Positions 21,009-33,371 of a stretch of DNA of 41,208 nt are shown piece after piece. Numbering within the stretch: the first letter of the stretch is position 1; each line of letters starts with the position of its first letter. Made by a program: the position numbers and the translations under genes. A model generated the notes under the pieces. The model saw only the letters and a program-made list of their open reading frames with translations, was not told the DNA's origin and searched no databases. The stretch covers positions 1-41,208 of the forward strand of contig LRSR01002866.1 in NCBI GenBank assembly GCA_001579985.1, read 5' to 3'. Source of the DNA: Hypsibius dujardini. Taxonomy: Eukaryota; Tardigrada; Eutardigrada; Parachela; Hypsibiidae.

Positions 21009-22056
21009 CCATTAGTTCAGGAATAAAGGAGTTGATTTGTAGTTTCTCCTTAAGAGTAGTCGTCAAGCATTTCAGATAGACCCCCGAGAAGGTCGACCCA
21101 ACCGGACACTTAAACTCCCGCACACTCCTCCCCAAGACCCCGTACTCCGAACAGACATACGACACCTCTCCGCCCTTCATCGCAGCCCAAGCTGCTCCAT
21201 TGCATTGAACAGCCGTCACACCCCCTTTCCCGCCATTCCCTCCAACGAACACCGTCTTGGCCTGCTTCTCACCAAACAGATTCTCGTTCTTCTGCAGGAA
21301 ACTATCTGGAATTGGGCACTCCACCACTGCCAATGGTTGGACACACGGAACACCCTTCGCACAGATCTCCGTCTGGTTCGCTGCTGGTTTTGTGGTGAAG
21401 CTCAAACATTTAACCGTATTCTGGCAGTTTTTTGTCAGAGACAGGCATCGACTGGGTGTTGAAACCGCTTCACCAGTTGCGTTGTCTGAAAACATCTCCC
21501 CTGACCGATGCCCAGTCCGTAATATGGAAGCAGCGGCCCTTGTCAACGGGAATCGCGACCCGCAAAAGCCTTGAACATCGTCTTGATCCACGGAGAAGAT
21601 GTAGACTCCGGAGAGATGGTTCTTTTTGGCGTAGTTTGCTTTTTCCTTGACGCTTTCTTCGTCGTCGTACATGATGATTTGATCGGCGGAGTAGGCGTGG
21701 GGGACTTTGGTGACTGGGTCACGAACGACGGTGTATTTGGCTAGACTGATTCGATTGCAAGCCTCTGAGTGATCGAGGAAACCAGGGGCGGATGAGAATG
21801 GGCCTTTCAAACCGTCTCCGCTGAAGACCTGACCGTAGGCTGCGGATGTATCGGTGTCGTTGGGGGCTTTGTAGGTGCGAGCGAAGGTGGGAATACCGAG
21901 GACTAGTTTCTGGGGGCTGATTCCAGCCGTGAGCCACATTTTGACAGCGGAATCCTAACAAAAGACGTAATGAATAAAAAGATTAATACCACAATAACAG
22001 ACAAATAAGTAGCGCAACAGGCAAACAGTCAGGCGGGCTGACAGACATGCAGACAA

Positions 22057-22087
<31 letters not shown>

Positions 22088-22134
22088 AACAGACAAACAA
22101 ACAGACAGAGAGACAGACAGACAAACAAACAGGC

Positions 22135-22165
<31 letters not shown>

Positions 22166-23384
22166 TAGCCAAGCAGACGGACAGACAATGTTTAAGGCCT
22201 ACCACACTTAGACTGTCATCAACTGTGAAAAGTGGAGCTGGGTGGCTGATGGTTCCGTTCCACCAACCGGCGAGGTCGTATGTAATGACATACACCAAAT
22301 CAGCCGCACTGTGGTGAGAGCTGCGTTATTTATCGTTCTCCTCAATTGCTAGACTAACTTTTAATTTGTACCCTGACCTATTCAAAACAGATGGATCGTA
22401 GTTTGCAAGGTTTCCAGGTGTGGGAGACACGGTCACTCCTATAAAAAGCTGAGCAGCCTTCGAAGTCGACGATTCATCCTCAAATGCACTCTTCATTTCC
22501 TGTAAATTTCATGAAGACAATAATCTCTAGTTGTCTTAATTGTGTGCCTTGAAACGAGCCTGCCAATGCCTTACGCTGAGTAATGAGGCAAAGTTTGCCG
22601 TATCGTCTGGCGAGCCTCCGCGCACGGCGACCCCTGGGTAGAGCCAATCTAAAAGACAGACTCACCATTGCGACCACATGCATCGTAAACAACCAGGTGA
22701 GAAACGCAGGCCCATCAAAGTTCTTTTACCGATAAATACGCCATTCAAGCCGTAATATTTGCAGAAATCGATGACACTCTGAATAAACGTCTGCCGGCCC
22801 TCCGGTGTCGCGGCCTGAAAGACCGAAAACAAAACATAACGAACAGACTTATGCGAACGGTATCCTAGTTGTGGGTCGCGCTTTCCGTTATGATTTCCAG
22901 CTGAGCATCAAGCTATGGCTACTGAATCAAACAATGTCTATTCGTACCATGTTACTGAAGATCCATCCACCGGCATTCCAGCCTCCGACTCTGCGATTCA
23001 ACCGCATAAACTTGCACTAGCTCTCGTCCGATACAATAACGGAAATGAGTGGGCTCACCCGATTAACGCTTTTAGGGTGGGATTCCTCCGTTTTAACGAA
23101 ACAAATTTTGCAATGTTCCCTGCAGACAACACAAAAGGCAGGAATATCACGCGGTCATATATATATATAGATCATTCATTTAAGAGCATTTAACTGAAAA
23201 TAAGTGAGTTACCAGAATCGTCATCTAGTGCTGGTAGCTGATTGAAAATTTTGTTTTCCTGAAATTATTAATTTGATATATAATTGGTGAGATTTGAACA
23301 TAGCCTGCCTGCCTGTCTGTTTGCCTGTATGTTTGCCTGTCTGTCTGTCTGTCTGTCTGCCTGTCTGCCTGCCTGTCTGTCTGC

Positions 23385-23427
<43 letters not shown>

Positions 23428-23679
23428 GTAAGCTAGGTTTTTTTGTTGCCAGTCTGACTGGATCCGTTGTTACTATAAACTTACATATATGCTGGCGTAG
23501 ACGTAGACAACATGAGTACAAAGCTCAGCGGGAAGTTCATCCCCGGGGAGGTTCCCATAAAGTCCGCGTACTCCACTCCACGACTGATATACGCAGGTAA
23601 TGCTTTCCGCTTCAGTGTTGTAGACAACTGATTCCAGAACGAAGAGCGCTATAACGAGCAAGCATCGGTTCGTCATCAT
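21004..23679 (-). CDS. GH18 chitinase-like protein lacking the catalytic glutamate
   Basis: Nine exons: 23679-23485, 23258-23213, 23119-23059, 22990-22948, 22814-22730, 22648-22575, 22499-22378, 22308-22203 and 21954-21004; total 1683 nt, 560 aa. A signal peptide (MMTNRCLLVIALFVLESVVY) leads into a GH18 barrel: ITCVYQSW, LCTHVVYVYA, ALIGVGGW, ADLVYVITYDLAG, LVLGIPTFARTY and SGVYIFSVDQDD. The family motif FDGxDxDWEYP reads LNGVFIDWLYP (138-148), so the first Asp is Asn139, the middle Asp is Phe142 and the proton-donor Glu is Leu146. The Trp near the barrel's end is also replaced (YIFSVDQDD). It cannot hydrolyse chitin by the family mechanism and should be a lectin-like or signalling chitinase-like protein, as with insect IDGFs. 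A C-terminal Cys-rich part (about 380-540, with CPVGSTFSGVYLKC) faintly resembles a chitin-binding type-2 domain. Introns 1 and 8 hold opposite-polarity tetranucleotide tracts. Confidence 0.95.
22023..22190. repeat. ACAG tetranucleotide tract, chitinase-like intron 8
   Basis: The plus strand is ACAG-rich, so the tract reads CUGU in the chitinase-like pre-mRNA. It lies between exon 8 and the large last exon. Confidence 0.95.
23304..23428. repeat. CTGT tetranucleotide tract, chitinase-like intron 1
   Basis: The plus strand is CTGT-rich, so it reads ACAG in the pre-mRNA and is complementary to the tract in intron 8. Confidence 0.95.
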
Positions 23680-25043
23680 GATCTGAAAAGGATTTGTCCG
23701 ACACTATTTCTGGTAAGTAAATTAAATCAGTTGTTCCAGCAACATGTGCTGTACTTAAATTAACGGCACCGCCCTTTCAGTTTGAAGCAGCTGCGTAAGA
23801 AAATGTAAGATGCCAAACATTTACGATGAATGTAATAAAGCTGTACACTCAGCTAATAATAAAAAACCGCACAGTGATGTTTTCACGGTGAGATTTCGCT
23901 GAACGCGGCGTCGTTTTTCACGGTCATTGTGCAATCGGGTCATCGTGATTAATTGGTCAATAAATAGTCCGATACACCACAGTACCTCCGCTCTAAAGAC
24001 TGCCTGAGTTCTAACGCTGCAGCTCGCAATCAATTATTAATTGTTCGATAATCACTCCTGCGCGAAGTAGTCGGGTAGCAGGTGTCTCAATTCATGGAAT
24101 AAAGCCTGAGCAGGAAAATCTTAACAAAAGCAAAAAAGCAGCACCCTGATGCTCCACCATTTACGGCACTCTAACTTTATTGATGACAAACTAATTGAAT
24201 TTCAGCATAATAAAACATTGGCATTGTAGCAACCGCTTTGTTTGGCTTCTGTGTGCATGTCTCACGTCCGGTATCGGCCTGACAAGACAGTTGAATGAAT
24301 CAGTGTAATGTAATCTATGCTTACATGTTTGCCTCAATATCTATGTTCCTGTTTGATGTCTGTCTATCTGCTGTCTACGTATCTGCTGGCTGCCTGCCTG
24401 CCTGCCTGTCTGTCTGTCTGTCTGTTTTCCTATCTGCCTGGCTGTCCGACCCTCTGTCTGTCTGTCTGTATGTCTATTTTTCCGTCTGTGTGCCTGCCTG
24501 TCTCTTTGTCTTTCCGTCTTTCCGTCTGTATGCCTACCTGCCTGTCTGTTTGTCTGCCCGTCTGTCTGACTGCCTGTCTTTCCCTCTGTGTACCCGTCTG
24601 TCGGTTTGTTGGTCTGTCCCTCTGCCCATCTATCTATCTACCTGTCTTGCCTGTCAGCCTGCCAGCTGTCAAATCTGTCTGCCTGTTTGTCTGATTATAC
24701 GATCTATTTTGCTGATTTCCATCAAACCCTTTAAATGCCTGCAAATAGGTTTATATAGCTTCTCTAAAAATCAAGAAACAAAATTCATCATCATCAATAT
24801 TCATCACTCTGACAGGCTAAATATCCAGCACACTTGGAATGGTGATTAAAAAACCCCAGAAACCCTTAAAATTAAACAAAACAAGGCCAACCAGCCAAGC
24901 CATCAACGTCAGTAACAAGCTCAAGCGCTGAGAAGAAAATGTTCAAACCAATAAAGAATAAGAGTTCCTTCCATCAGGGTAACCAGTTATCCCTAATCCA
25001 TGTAAAAGAGGGAAGAAAGCTGCGTTATACAAACTAACGTTAT
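23680..25043. other. Intergenic between chitinase-like and acetyl-CoA synthetase genes
   Basis: The left part is the chitinase-like 5' flank. A degenerate CTGT/CTGC tract occupies about 24355-24700. No exon was identified; the long SVCL-type frames here are repeat translations. Confidence 0.6.
24355..24700. repeat. Degenerate CTGT/CTGC tract, intergenic
   Basis: About 345 bp of interrupted CTGT, CTGC and CCTG units on the plus strand. It is the longest tract outside a gene in this window. Confidence 0.9.
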
Positions 25044-25049
25044 TTTATT
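25044..25049 (-). terminator. Candidate polyadenylation signal of the acetyl-CoA synthetase gene
   Basis: AATAAA on the minus strand, 44 bp after the TAG stop at 25095-25093. Confidence 0.6.
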
Positions 25050-25092
25050 CTCTGTAAGAGCAAATTTTGCAGTGTGCATAAGCCTTGTCCCA

Positions 25093-27761
25093 CTAGGCGT
25101 TAGACGGTCGCAGTTTGAAAAGAGTCTCCACGACGTCGCTGTCTGCCAGGGTGGAAATGTCGCCCAGAGCCCGGTCACCACAAGCGATCTTGCGTAGGAC
25201 TCTGCGCATAATTTTTCCCGATCGCGTTTTCGGCAGCCCAGGAGCGTCTTGAAGGAAGTCCGGAACTGCAAAGGCCCCAATCTTCTCTCGCACTGAAAAA
25301 GATCAGACCGAATTTTGAAGACAAATATGAATAAAGGGAAGGAAAAATATATCTGCCTGCTATGTCGGTTAAACAGACAACAGACACAGGCAGAGAGCCC
25401 AGTAGATGATCTGACAGACAAACAGACATGTACACAGATAGACAGGTCGACGGACATATGGAAAGGCAGACAAACAGACAAGCAGACCGATAAACGAACA
25501 GCCAGTTAGACAGACAGCAGACAGACAGACAGACGGAAAGGCAACGGACAGACGGAAACACAAGCAGCCAGACTGATGGAATGGCAGACAAACCGACTGA
25601 CATGCAGCAAGGCTGGCAGATGAGTAGATTCGTACCTTTGAGCTTCAATTCGCTGACGGTTTGTTTATTGAAGAAATGACCGACCTTCATGGTGACAAAT
25701 CCATAAGTACATTCACCCTTGATGGGATGAGGATGGGAAACAACCGCCGCTTCCGAAACACCAGGGTGTTCAATCAGAGCTGATTCGATTTCGGCAGTAC
25801 TCAACAAGTGGCCTGACACATTGACCATATCGTCAATTCGTCCCGTGATCCAGTAATATCCATCTTTGTCTCGCTTGCAACCTAAAAATTAAAAAAAACA
25901 CGGTTTTATATTTCCCTTATCTATGTCCCTGTCTATCTCTCTATCTGTCTGCCTGCCCATCTTCATATCTACATGTCTGTCCACACATCTGAGCATCTAT
26001 CTGTCTGCCTGTACGTCTGCCTGCCTGCCTACTTGCCTACTTGTCTACCTGTCTGTCTGTCTTTCTGTCTATCTGTCGGTCTGTTTGTTTGTCTGCCTGT
26101 CTGTCTGTCTGTCTTTCTGTCGGTCTGTTTGTTTGTCTGCCTGTCTACCAGTCATTGTCCGCATATCTACGAGTCTGTTAGCAAGTCTACCTTTACGTCT
26201 GCCTGTAGAATCAAGGCTGAAAGCCACTCACCGTCGCCTGTCGTATAGTATCCGGGAAACTTTCCAAAATACAGATTCTCATATCGCTTATGATCGCCGT
26301 AAATGGATCGCATCACTCCCGGCCAGGCCTGCTTAAAGACGAGATAGCCTTCACAGTCCGGTTGGGAAATTTCATGGCCGTCCTCGTCTAACACTGCAGG
26401 TAAAACTCCGAAAAAAGGCAGGGTCGCCGAACCGGGTTTGAGTGGCGTCGCAGCGGGCAGGGGAGTCAAAACATGTCCGCCAGTTTCGGTCTGCCAGAAG
26501 GTGTCCACAATCGGGCAGCGTTCCTCGCCAACGTATTTGTGATACCATAACCAAGCTTCCGGCTAAAATCATCAACGGCATAAACAATCTAATCTATCCA
26601 CGGAACATAAATAAAGGAAACTTGTTAAAATGTATTTAATTTTTTAAATCATAAAAACAAATAATGGATATTAAGTATACTTATATTTTCAGATGTATGC
26701 AATTCAAAATTTATTTTAAGCGTATTATTTTAAGCTCAATTCTATCTTTTTTTTGTTCGCTTTTGAAGTAATTATTTCTCCAGAAGTTGGCGTTCGGCAA
26801 CTTACGTTGATCGGTTCGCCAACACTGCCCAGGATTTTCAGCGAGCTCCGATCGTGCCTGAAAGCCATACAAAAAAGTGACGTCTGCCAATTCTCACCGG
26901 AAAAGTGTGCGGCTCATCCCCTCCAGACAAACTTTAGAACTATTTCCTCGCCAAATTTCATAAGAGATCGAATGGCCGTTGGGGCGGTGTAGAATTTCGT
27001 CACTCGATATTTTTCAACCACTTCCCAAAAGCGGTCCGGTTGTGGATACGTCGGAATACCTGTTCAAAATTAAATCAATTACTATCAATTATACATTAAA
27101 AAATTTAAAGAATTAAACTAAATAATCTTTAATTGACTCTAACAAAAACAAAACAATTTAAATAATTTTGCAAAATATTATTAATATTATATTACAAATG
27201 GGTAAATGAAGCTCGAGCATTTTAGAATAAAATATTAAATTAAACATTCACCTTCAAAAACGATTCCGGTGGCGCCATTCAATAAGGGTCCATAAACGAC
27301 GTAAGAATGACCGGTAATCCAGCCGGCATCGGCGGTGCACCAGTACACGTCATCGTCTTGATAGTCAAAGACGCATCTTCAACGCAAAGGAAGTTAATCA
27401 CTCGATAAATCGAAGAAATCAGACGGAAGCACACACTTGAACGTCAAGGCCGCGTAAACCATGTAGCCCGCCACTGTGTGGAGGATCCCCTTGGGTTTGC
27501 CCGTTGAGCCGGAAGTGTAGAGCAGGAAGAGGGGATCCTCCGAATCCATCCAAACAGGAGGACAAGTTGCCTCGACCTAGGGGAGACATTATATTAAGCC
27601 AACTGAGCCGGCTAACGAACGCCTAGAGGGAGCATCATCTGACTCTTTATCGATTTATTTGTCTGACGTTGTCTTAGGTCTAGTGATTGGTCTGTACATC
27701 AATATTCATGAGTGTCTTTTCTATGCTTTCATGAATATATATCCATATGTCTGTCTGTCTA

Positions 27762-27808
<47 letters not shown>

Positions 27809-30117
27809 GCCTGTCTGTCTGTCTGCCTGCCTGTCTGCCTGTCTGCCTGTCTGTCTGACTGCTTGCCTGTTTGTCTGCCTGCGCGTCTGTCGGCCTGCAA
27901 AATTAGCTCGTGTCTGCAACCCAATTTCCGGCTGGCTCAGCTATCAGGTAAACATAAACTCACTTTCGCTACTTCCTCGTGCCACCACCAATCAACTTGA
28001 TCGTCCCACTGGGTGATAAGCTCTTTATGATGCTTCTTGCTGCAGTAACGGTCAACACGTGGCACCTTTCCACGCCCATCCCCCTTTGCATGGTCATGCC
28101 CGTTGCCGTTGAGAACTCCATTCGTCGTCCCATTCTGCTGCGTAACCTGTACAACACAAATTAAAATTGTGCATTTTTATTCATCCGCAAAAGAACAGTG
28201 ACAATAATTCTTTAGCCAATAATTGTGCCGAATTATACCGGGCAAGGTCCCATATGCTTCACGACAATCTTCCGCGTTGTTTTATGCCCGTGCGCCAGAC
28301 ACTTTGCAGCGGCCTCATCGGCGATCTTCTTCAAATCGATGAACTTGTCCCCACGCCATACTCCGTCTGCAGGGATAAGAGGATGCACACGATTAAGGAA
28401 AACAAATGAATGAAAGAGAAGCAGACAAAGATTCAAACTTAAGATAACAAATACAAACCGATCGAACAAACAATGCAGATAATCAGAAGCCAAACAGGCA
28501 GACAGGAGGATAGATAGTTTGTGAACAGATCGACAGGCGAACAAACATATAGACAGATAGAAAGACAGATAGGCAGGCAGGCAAAGCCGTAGTCAGACAG
28601 AGACCAACATCAGATAGACAAACAGTGAAACAGACAGCAGAAAGGCATACAAACGTATATACCGACAGAAAAACAAACAGACAGATCGACAGATAAGCAG
28701 ACAGACAAACAGACAAACAGACAAGCAGGCAGACAGGCAGACAGAGAGACAGACAGATCAACTTGAACCAATATAAGGTTAGGTGAATATAATCTCGGAC
28801 AATCAAAGTCAACGAACAAGACCTTGACCCCCGAAAAAGACACAACACTTCCGGTCGGCCGATGCGTACGCACGCAGCTGTTTGTTTGTAAGCGCTTACC
28901 GGCAGTGACGAGTACGCTGCATTTGCCATCCAGCATCCGTTCGGCCAGTGAATCAGCCGAAAATCCGCCAAACACAACAGAATGCACGACACCAATTCGT
29001 GCACATGCCAAGATGGCAATTGGAAGCTCCAGTATCATCGGCAGGTAGATAGCCACTCGATCGCCCTTCTCTAGACCGGCTGCCTTGAGGACGTTGCTGA
29101 ACTTGCTGACCTCCTCCAGGAGTTGACTGTAGGTGATTTTACCCTCGTCCCCGTGGTTATTTCCCTCCCTGCACAACGATCACATCAATCAAGCCAATCA
29201 AGCCAATCAATGCAAAGTCAAACTTGTAAAGCATTGTTCAAACAACAATCAATCACATGTTGTCTGACTTTAAACAAACACGTATATTATATCTGCGGCA
29301 AAAGTTTATCTAAATAATAATTCTTAATTAAAAGAAAAGCCACACTTTCAGTATTTAGAATAATATTTTATGTAAAATAAAAATAACTATGAGTCGTTTA
29401 TAAAATCGTTACATACAATTAAACAACGACTAACATCAATCAAGACAATCAATGCGCAGCTTATGCTTTAAGCAGGGCCTCAGTAAATCAACAATCAATC
29501 AACACAATCTTCACAAAACAATACAAGAGAAAATTTATAACTAAAAAACATGTAGCATGCCAGACTGAGACTTAAAATACAAAACTGCAATAACTGAGAG
29601 TCGCAACAAATGGGAAAACTTAAAGCAGTCAAGTTGGAATAAAAATAGAAAACATAATTACACAAAGCAGGCAATCCACCAATCAATCAAGGCGGTTCAC
29701 ACAAATATCAACTTCCAGCAAGGAAACAATCAGCTGATCAATCAACAGCTTAGTATGGTAAACTTCTCTGATTTGCTCATATCATTCTTACCAAATAAAC
29801 GCGGTCTTATCCCCTAAGCCGCAGGCCACATGTCGGTCGAGGGCATTGTAGGAGATATTGGTCGTCGCACCCGTCATGAAATTCGTCGCAATCGGGCCTT
29901 TGCGCACGTCAAAATTCCAGTTGAAAAGGGGCCCAGTCGCAGGCGTCTTCCAGAAAAACTCCTGCGCAATGTTTGCCCAAAATGCCTCGGGGTGTTCCAC
30001 CGACTCGGCGTACATCCGCCGGTACGTGTCCATCCCGGGGACGTGAGCGGTCCGCTCGAGATGCGGCGGCGGGTGGAACAACGTGCCAGGCAGTTCACCG
30101 TCAACAAGCGACGACAT
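25093..30117 (-). CDS. ACSS2: Acetyl-CoA synthetase (AMP-forming)
   Basis: Eleven exons: 30117-29792, 29168-28900, 28366-28239, 28146-27964, 27576-27437, 27376-27252, 27059-26933, 26857-26806, 26562-26232, 25881-25636 and 25292-25093; 2127 nt, 708 aa. All junction phases match. It makes acetyl-CoA from acetate, ATP and CoA for lipid synthesis and histone acetylation. Seen: [18 protein letters not shown]-binding loop [11 protein letters not shown] at 322-332, [23 protein letters not shown] at 472-479, TTGDG...[11 protein letters not shown], and PKTRSGK with Lys669, the acetyl-regulated catalytic lysine. The start MSSLVDGEL at 30117 has no targeting peptide, so the product is probably cytosolic/nuclear like ACSS2. 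A Gly/Asn/His-rich insert at about 245-285 ([13 protein letters not shown]) sits where animal enzymes are variable. It is divergent from OS-9, 834 bp apart. Introns 2, 4, 9 and 10 carry tetranucleotide tracts; intron 1 carries AATC motifs. Confidence 0.98.
25376..25610. repeat. ACAG tract, acetyl-CoA synthetase intron 10
   Basis: ACAG-rich on the plus strand, CUGU in the transcript. It is complementary to the tract in intron 9, with exon 10 between them. Confidence 0.93.
25921..26200. repeat. CTGT tract, acetyl-CoA synthetase intron 9
   Basis: CTGT/CTGC-rich on the plus strand, ACAG in the transcript. Mixed CTGC, CTAC and CTTT units mark it as an old, degenerate tract. Confidence 0.93.
27747..27895. 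repeat. CTGT tract, acetyl-CoA synthetase intron 4
   Basis: One of the purest tracts in the window, with more than ten consecutive CTGT units near 27763-27807. It reads ACAG in the transcript. Confidence 0.95.
28495..28760. repeat. ACAG tract, acetyl-CoA synthetase intron 2
   Basis: ACAG/AGAC-rich on the plus strand, so CUGU in the transcript; opposite polarity to the intron 4 tract, with exons 3-4 between them. Confidence 0.93.
29169..29791. repeat. AATCAATC-motif cluster in acetyl-CoA synthetase intron 1
   Basis: The motif AATCAA recurs at about 29185-29215, 29250, 29430-29455, 29485-29505, 29672-29690 and 29735 within this 623-bp, AT-rich first intron. The same word, in either orientation, appears in OS-9 introns 1, 2 and 11 and in the 2.9-3.6 kb spacer. 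Confidence 0.8.
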
Positions 30118-30951
30118 CTTTGTGTTTCTTTGTTCCTTTTGGGAGCTTCCGATTTCAATCAAATTCCCAAGGAACGAAAATTTTTGCGCCGAATTGGACC
30201 GTGGAATCGGATGGAGAAATGAATTTTGCGTGAAAAATGTGGTTATGAGGTGGCTCCAGGTGAGCTGGTCTTGAGATGGAAGGAGATAAAAGAAGAAAAG
30301 CGGTGGTCGATAAAAGTAAATGCAACAACACTCGGAAATAAAATTCCGCTGCAAGCGAGAGTGTCATTCTAATAAGCTAGGGGGCCTGTCTGTTATGTAA
30401 CGCAGACCACACCCCCACAACCAGGGGTCTTGCAGCGTAGTTCCGACGCATAGCGCCTCATTCATATTATTTACCCGTTCCTTCCTAATGTTATGCTTTG
30501 TGTTACTGCTTCCAACAGACTCGTTTCTGCTCATAACCCAGTTGTTCCACATCAGCAGCCTTTTATTCTTACGTAGTATTTCTTCCCTCTTCCCGTTTTC
30601 GGAATGGATTTTGTGTGTCTTTTCTTAGTTTTTAATTCAGCTATGGAGCTATGAAAAAATGTGCGCCCATTATAATTTTCCTCGCAGCATCTCGATGTAA
30701 AATGGACGGGACTTAAAGGTTGAGGACGGAGGGAGTGCTGTGTTGTTCGGTTGCATAGCGCCTCTGTTTCTACGGTTTACCCCTCCCTTCCTAGTGTTCT
30801 GGTCATGTTACTGCTTCCAAAACAGTTGTTCGCAGTTCATAAACCATCTGTTCCACATGAACATCCTGTTTATATTTTCCTTTATTTTTTCCCTCTTCCC
30901 GTTTTCGGGATGGATTTTGGCCTTTTTTAATTTTCAATTTTGATTCCAGCG
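30118..30951. promoter_or_regulatory. Divergent promoter interval between acetyl-CoA synthetase and OS-9
   Basis: The 834 bp between the two start codons must hold both promoters unless distant elements act. No canonical TATA box could be assigned with confidence. Most of it, from 30440, is the two-unit tandem duplication described separately. Confidence 0.6.
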
Positions 30952-31045
30952 ATGGAGCTATGGAAAAAATGTGCGCCCATTTTTATTTTGCTCGCAGCAG
31001 CTCGCTGCACGGGACTTGAGCGGGGAGGAGGAGGCACTGCAGCAG
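30440..31045 (+). repeat. Tandem duplication of the OS-9 upstream region and leader exon
   Basis: Unit 1 (about 30440-30740) and unit 2 (about 30743-31045) align throughout: GCATAGCGCCTC, GTTACTGCTTCCAA, TTGTTCCACAT, CCCTCTTCCCGTTTTCGG, ATGGAGCTATG, AATGTGCGCCCATT and ACGGGACTT. Unit 2 contains the functional OS-9 start. In unit 1 a one-base loss after ATGGAGCTATG creates ATG GAG CTA TGA; a second ATG at 30652 keeps the signal-peptide frame (KKCAPIIIFLAASRC) but ends after 21 codons at TAA. Confidence 0.88.
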
Positions 31046-32808
31046 GCTCATTTGGAGATAGTGGACTGTATAAAGTCGTTATTGACAAAACTCGCGTGCC
31101 TGCAGCAACACCGCCGAATGACATTTTTGTAAGAATATTGCTCGTTGCATATTAATTATCCGACATCTAGTCGAAATTGACCACAATACTACGAGGAACA
31201 AAGGAAATGACATTTGCGTCTTGGCGAACGTTCGGTCGATTGATTGTTGATTGCGCTGTTGCAGTGTGTTTTTCCCTGCAATCAACAATCAATCCAATTT
31301 ATTCGTGGTAGACTTTACAGCAAACTGGGGCATTGATTGATAAATTGTTTAAAATTGTTTTTCTTCTAATTTCGTTTTCTTTCTCTGCTTTGGTTGGCCA
31401 CTCACTTTTCCCAGTTTAGTTTCACTTTCAAAAGAAGCGTTGATTGGAGATAGGAATATTATTTTGCAGCCACCGGAAATTGAAGGGAATGTGGAAAAGA
31501 CCGTCATTATGCGCAATCGGAAGGGGCAGCCATTTCGCTGTAGTATCCCTGATATGGTGAAGCCTTCTGATGAGAAGGACAAACTGGTCAATCTAACGAC
31601 GGAGGCGATTGAGGAAGCGCTCGTGCCCACGGAAAGCAATCGCGGATGCGTCAACCTGGTCAGTCTCGGAAAAACTTCGTTGCAGCTTTCAATCAATACA
31701 TCAATCAAGCAACGGGTCAGATTGTAATATCACGTTCCGATCCATTAATCAATCAAGCAACGGATCACATTGTAAACCACATTCTGATTTATCAGTCAAT
31801 CAATTGACTGTCGGCACATTATTGTTTATTTCCTCTTTATTTGAATCGTACAAATAGTATCTCAGGCATTGCTGTTAGTAACTTGGAGATAAAAGTAATT
31901 TTTACACTATAATTTCATTCTTTCCAGATTACTTCGGGATGGTGGCATTATGAATTCTGTTTCCGGAAGCATGTGATCCAGTATCACACCGAACCGAGCG
32001 GCGTGATCAGCAAGCCGGTGATCACGCTGGGGATATATTCCCATTCGTATAACTGGTCCAACGTGTCTGCCAAGGTGAAATCGGAATTTGTTCTTGACAA
32101 AATATCCGAACTTTTGGATAATAAATTCCTCCTTTTAGGATGCGCTGAAAAAGAAAGACCGCTACCATTTGCAGTACTTTGCCAATGGGACGACGTGCGA
32201 TCTTACCGGAGAACAGCGTCAAACTCGCGTCAAGGTTGCAACAACAAATTTGCTTTTCAGTTCAGTTTACAGTTAATTCTTTTTTATCAAATGTGTAGCT
32301 TCGAAAAAAGTATAAAAATTCCTTAAATTACTTTAGTTATTTATTACATGTTTTTTATTCAGATTTACTGTGACGGTTCCAATTGGATGACCGATCATGT
32401 CGAATCCGTACGCGAACCGGAGTCCTGCGTGTATGAAGTGATCATTTTTTCCAAGCGGCTCTGCGCTTTTCCCTACTTCCGGAAAGAAGATCCAGCAATT
32501 GGCCAAATTCGCTGCAATCCAGTAGCCACTTCCAGTCTAAAGTCTGACCAGTTTCAAATTGATCAGGGAAAAGCGGTGGAGGGAAACGCTGACTCCTTCT
32601 CCGAAGCCACTGGTCCAGTTCCTATCGTTACCATGCCTGAATCGCCAACAGCAGCCACGGAAACTGTCTCGGATATTACTATGCGAGGATCTGGATCTGC
32701 CGATGATGTGCGCAAGCCCTCATTAACAACGGAGGATAAGGTCTCAGACAGTTTCCCGGTGAGTTGGCTTGCATGCAGACAGATGGTCAGGCAGGCAGGT
32801 AGGCAAGC

Positions 32809-32857
<49 letters not shown>

Positions 32858-33336
32858 CACAAAGACAGATACACAATAACAGACAAACACACAGACAGTG
32901 ACAGACACACAGGCAGGCAGACAAACAGACAATCAGCACGATAGATCAATACATAACGGACGCTTCTTTATTTTCAGGTGAATGTTGGTGGAAAGATCCC
33001 TTTCGACCCCAGTGAGCAGACATACGAGCAGTTCTACGAGAGGGCTCAACAATTTACCCGCGAACGGAAAGAAGTGTGGGTTCCGGATGAGATGCTCTTC
33101 AAAATTCTAGCCGATGTGGCTGCCAATCGACAGCAGTTCGAAGATCTTAACAATCGGGAATTCATCGTGTTAGAGCTGATGGATCGGACCACCGATCTGC
33201 TGAAGAAGAAGGCGAGATCGGATTCCGCGGCGCAGCGATCACTCGCGTTCGACCTGGCATCGCAGAACATCGCGGATGCCACCCGAATTTTGAAAGTAAT
33301 TTCTGATTTATTTTTTTACATGCATGTTTGTCTGCC

Positions 33337-33371
<35 letters not shown>

